NCBI GenBank assembly: GCA_023457035.1
Contig: JAEWNN010000170.1
Location: 1 to 29,186 of the forward strand
Direction: 5' to 3'
DNA: 29,186 bases
DNA from: Verrucomicrobiota bacterium
GTDB taxonomy: Bacteria; Verrucomicrobiota; Verrucomicrobiia; Opitutales; Opitutaceae
This document shows, piece after piece, positions 25,491-29,186 of this stretch. A model generated the notes under the pieces. The model saw nothing but the letters and a program-made list of their open reading frames with translations, was not told the DNA's origin and did no database searches. The translations under genes were made by a program, and so were the position numbers. How positions within the stretch are numbered: position 1 is the first letter of the stretch; every line of letters begins with the position of its first letter.

Positions 25491-25524
25491 ATTAGCGTCC
25501 ATCAGCGTTCATTAGCGGTTCCCT
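25491..25524 (+). repeat. 34-bp repeat copy C (10-nt periodic)
   Basis: The copy begins ATTAGCGTCCATCAGCGTTC and ends CATTAGCGGTTCCCT. It lies 24 bp after the GxxExxY stop codon and 14 bp before the hemL start codon, in the same orientation as copy B. B and C bracket a 569-bp unit (24956-25524). Confidence 0.9.
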
Positions 25525-25538
25525 CCGTCCTGTCCCTC

Positions 25539-26870
<1,332 letters not shown>

Positions 26871-26940
26871 TTCTCGTCCCGCCGCCACGAAGAGGTCCAG
26901 CCGCGGACACTGGACGGCTGCGGCCCAATCGCCACGCCGC

Positions 26941-26990
26941 AAAAAAACGCAAAAGTCTGTCGCGATCGCGACAGGCTTTTGCGTCTTCCT
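26941..26990 (+). terminator. Terminator hairpin after hemL, probably bidirectional
   Basis: A 36-bp palindrome (26948-26983) reads CGCAAAAG-T-CTGTCGCGA and its reverse complement with one mismatched pair. The GC-rich core stem is flanked by AAAAG / CTTTT, so the plus-strand transcript of hemL would end in a U-rich tail; seven A residues at 26941-26947 give a strong T-tail on the minus strand. It starts 77 bp after the hemL stop codon. Confidence 0.8.
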
Positions 26991-27075
26991 CGCCGCGGAA
27001 GCCGGCCTCCCCATCAGTCCCACGCACTTGCCCGTTGCGAGCAACGCCGGCGCTCCTAGCGTCCAGCCTCCCGCG

Positions 27076-29186
27076 ATGTCCGCACCCATTGACCAGTCCA
27101 CCACCTCGCCCGCCGGCACGCCCACCGTGTTGCGCCGGCCCGAGATCCTCGCCCCCGCGGGCGACTGGGACTGCGTGCGCGCCGCCGTCGAGAACGGCGC
27201 CGACGCCGTCTACTTCGGCCTTGAGCGCTTCAACGCCCGGATGCGCGCGCACAACTTCACCGCCGCCGACCTTCCGGAGCTCATGCGCTTCCTCCACCGG
27301 CGCGGCGTGCGCGGCTACGTCACCTTCAACGTCCTCGTCTTCTCCAACGAGATCGCCGAAGCCGCCGACTACATCCGCACCCTCGTCGCCGCCGGGGTCG
27401 ACGCCGTGATCGTGCAGGATGTCGGCCTCTGCCGACTGATTCGCGCCCTCTCGCCGGACCTGCCGATCCACATCTCGACGCAGATGACGGTCACCAGCGC
27501 CGCCGGCGTCCGCTTCGCCCGCGATCTCGGCGCCAGCCTCGTCGTCCTCGCCCGCGAGAACTCCCTCTCCGAGATCGGCAAACTCAAGACCGAGCTCGCC
27601 GAGGAGACCGCGACCGACGGCTCGCCGGTCGCCGCCTCCGCCATCAAGCTCGAGGTCTTCGTCCACGGCGCGCTCTGCGTCGCCTACTCCGGCCAGTGCC
27701 TCACCTCCGAGTCGCTCGGCGGCCGCTCCGCCAACCGCGGCGAATGCGCCCAAGCCTGCCGCATGCCCTACGACCTCGTCGCCGACGGCCGGAAGGTCGA
27801 CCTCGGCGGCCGCCGCTACCTCCTCAGCCCGCAGGACCTCGCCGGCCTCGACGTCCTGCCCGACCTGATGCGCCTCGGCGTCGCCTCGCTCAAGATCGAG
27901 GGCCGGCTCAAGAGCGCCGAGTACGTCGCCAACCTCACCCGCGTCTACCGCGAGGCCGTCGACCGGGTCGCCGCCACCCTCGCGCCCCGCCCCTCCGCCC
28001 CTGCGGAAACTTGTCACGTATTACGTGACAACACCTCCGGAGCGATCGTTCCCTCCGACCGCACGGCCCAGACGACTTGTCACGTATTACGTGACAAGTC
28101 GCCGAAGGCCGCAAACACGTTGGCGCGCGAGCGCGCGCTCATCGATGCCCTCTGGCATGCGCACCGCTACGACCTCGAGATGGCGTTCTCGCGCGGCTTC
28201 CACTCCGGCTGGTTCCGCGGCATCGACAACCAGCAGCTCGTCCACGCCCGCTTCGGCACCAAGCGCGGCGTACGCCTCGGCACCGTCACCCGCGTCGAAC
28301 GCGACGGCGTGCTCGTCCGCCTCGAGTCGTCCTCCGAAGGTGGACCGCGTTGCCCCCAACGCGGTCAAGCGTCCGAGCCGGCACGTCCGGCGCGAGGCAA
28401 CCCTTCCGCCACGTCCGCCTGCGCCCCCTGCTCCGAACCCGATCCGTCCGTGAAGCCTGGCGACGGCGTCGTCTTCGACTACGGCGCGCCCGAGAAGGGC
28501 GAGGCCGGCGGCCGCGTCTACGAGGTCTTCCCGCGCGGCGCCGACACCCTGCTCACCTTCGGCCGCAGCGCCATGGACTTCTCCCTCGTGCACCCCGGCG
28601 ACATCGTCTGGAAGAACAGCGACCCCGCGCACGAGAAGCGCCTGCGCGCCACCTTCGCCGGCGACCAGCCGCGCACGCTCCGCCCCGTCTCCGCCGAGGT
28701 GCACGGCCGCGTCGGCGGGCCACTCACGCTTCTGCTCCGCGACGAACTCGGCCATGTCGCCCAAGCCGAGTCCTCCATCGCGCTCGTCGCCGCCGAGAAA
28801 CACCCACTCACCCCCGAACGCCTGCGCGAGCAGTTCGGCCGGCTCGGCGGCACGCCGTTCCAGCTCGCGCAACTCGACGCGCAGCTCGAGCCCGGCCTCA
28901 TGCTCCCGATGAGCGAGCTCAACCGCATGCGCCGCGACGCCGTCGCCCAGCTCGACGAGCTCCGCGCCGCGCCGCACCGCTGGACGCTCGTCGCCGAAGG
29001 CGCCACCGCCGCGCACCCACGCCGCGACGAGGCCGCGATCGCCGCCGCCTCGTCATCCGCGCCCGAGCTGATTGTCGTCCTCCGCCACCTGCGCCAACTC
29101 GACGCCGTGCTGCCGCTCGCTGGCATCGACACCGTCTACTGCGAGTTCGAGAACCCAAAACACTACCGTGAAGCCGTCGCCAAGTT
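27076..29186 (+). CDS. U32 family peptidase-like protein (RlhA-type, with DUF3656-like region), C-terminus cut by window edge
   Basis: At least 703 residues are visible. The N-terminal U32 domain starts LRRPEILAPAGDWDCVRAAV and carries the family signature EVFVHGALCVAYSGQC ... RSANRGECAQACR, with four cysteines (C201, C208, C224, C228) that in studied relatives bind an iron-sulphur cluster. The later segments LSPQDLAGL and LGVASLKIEGRLKS are also typical. A DUF3656-like region follows, then what looks like a second partial U32 domain at the edge. E. coli RlhA (YdcP) hydroxylates C2501 of 23S rRNA; a similar role is inferred. Two insertions of palindromic DNA interrupt the usual sequence in frame: TCHVLRD occurs twice (312-318, 334-340), and PRCPQRGQASEP begins near residue 424. 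ATG 27076 is used. Confidence 0.93.
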   Translation, partial: MSAPIDQSTTSPAGTPTVLRRPEILAPAGDWDCVRAAVENGADAVYFGLERFNARMRAHNFTAADLPELMRFLHRRGVRGYVTFNVLVFSNEIAEAADYIRTLVAAGVDAVIVQDVGLCRLIRALSPDLPIHISTQMTVTSAAGVRFARDLGASLVVLARENSLSEIGKLKTELAEETATDGSPVAASAIKLEVFVHGALCVAYSGQCLTSESLGGRSANRGECAQACRMPYDLVADGRKVDLGGRRYLLSPQDLAGLDVLPDLMRLGVASLKIEGRLKSAEYVANLTRVYREAVDRVAATLAPRPSAPAETCHVLRDNTSGAIVPSDRTAQTTCHVLRDKSPKAANTLARERALIDALWHAHRYDLEMAFSRGFHSGWFRGIDNQQLVHARFGTKRGVRLGTVTRVERDGVLVRLESSSEGGPRCPQRGQASEPARPARGNPSATSACAPCSEPDPSVKPGDGVVFDYGAPEKGEAGGRVYEVFPRGADTLLTFGRSAMDFSLVHPGDIVWKNSDPAHEKRLRATFAGDQPRTLRPVSAEVHGRVGGPLTLLLRDELGHVAQAESSIALVAAEKHPLTPERLREQFGRLGGTPFQLAQLDAQLEPGLMLPMSELNRMRRDAVAQLDELRAAPHRWTLVAEGATAAHPRRDEAAIAAASSSAPELIVVLRHLRQLDAVLPLAGIDTVYCEFENPKHYREAVAK
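28009..28101 (+). repeat. Duplicated palindrome inside the U32 gene
   Basis: TTGTCACGTA-T-TACGTGACAA occurs at 28011-28031 and, with longer arms (14 bp, CGACTTGTCACGTA), at 28073-28101. The two copies start 66 bp (22 codons) apart, so both are read as TCHVLRD in the same frame. Confidence 0.93.
28343..28366 (+). repeat. Second palindrome inside the U32 gene
   Basis: GACCGCGTTG-CCCC-CAACGCGGTC is a perfect 10-bp stem with a 4-nt loop, preceded by GGTG. It lies in a stretch (about 28333-28448) that encodes a Pro/Ser/Arg-rich insert with no U32 similarity. Confidence 0.85.

Noticed and set aside
28009..28101. CRISPR array for the repeated palindromes
   Set aside because: Only two copies, within an open coding frame, with no cas genes nearby.

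Overview
The window is a very GC-rich stretch of a Gram-negative bacterial chromosome. It carries a Kdo transferase (so it makes lipopolysaccharide), a PEP-CTERM secreted protein ending in an arginine-rich tail, a TonB-like protein, the zinc-free ribosomal proteins bL36 and bL31, and GxxExxY and decamer-repeat elements. Together these point to Verrucomicrobiota, most likely an Opitutaceae (Opitutus/Lacunisphaera-like) genome. This placement is inferred from gene content and style, not from a search. About 22 real protein genes are visible. The two edge genes, a sigma-54 activator at the left and a U32 protein at the right, are cut by the window.

Layout. 1-2405: a sigma-54 response regulator (-) diverges from an M50 site-2-type protease (+). 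2406-4746: a palindromic repeat, a terminator, a tiny secreted cysteine-rich protein (-) and the Kdo transferase waaA (-). 4747-7632: a large periplasmic M16 metalloprotease (+). 7848-8298: the zinc-independent bL36/bL31 pair (-) with a clear terminator. 8453-12066: five + genes (PEP-CTERM protein, Nif3-like protein, aroQ, NusG-like antiterminator, YciA thioesterase), separated by small palindromic repeats. 12340-15284: a type II secretion/pilus F protein and a phytoene-desaturase-like FAD oxidoreductase (both -). 15516-19033: an HDOD regulator with a degenerate receiver and a PQQ-type beta-propeller protein (+). 19203-21707: a compact maf - tonB-like - pseudouridine synthase operon (-). 22085-29186: nadE, an IS630-family insertion sequence, a GxxExxY nuclease-like gene bounded by 34-bp repeats, hemL, and a U32 peptidase/rRNA hydroxylase-like gene (+).

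Most genes are housekeeping and only loosely linked by function. The interest lies in the DNA between and inside them. (1) A family of REP-like palindromes with a shared head (about CCGGTTGTAGGGGC) and a short stem with a 2-nt loop recurs in at least seven intergenic gaps. (2) A predicted PD-(D/E)XK protein (GxxExxY) sits between two 34-bp direct repeats built of 10-nt periods. An inverted third copy has been split by an intact IS630 element at a TA, and the pre-insertion sequence can be rebuilt exactly. (3) The U32 gene carries in-frame palindromic insertions (two copies of a TTGTCACGTA-T-TACGTGACAA palindrome plus a second, different one), and hemL carries a heptamer-repeat insertion. This resembles palindromic elements that invade coding sequences. 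(4) Several proteins lack expected catalytic residues: the WaaA Glu base is Gln and the HDOD receiver Asp is Glu. No tRNA, rRNA or CRISPR array was seen.
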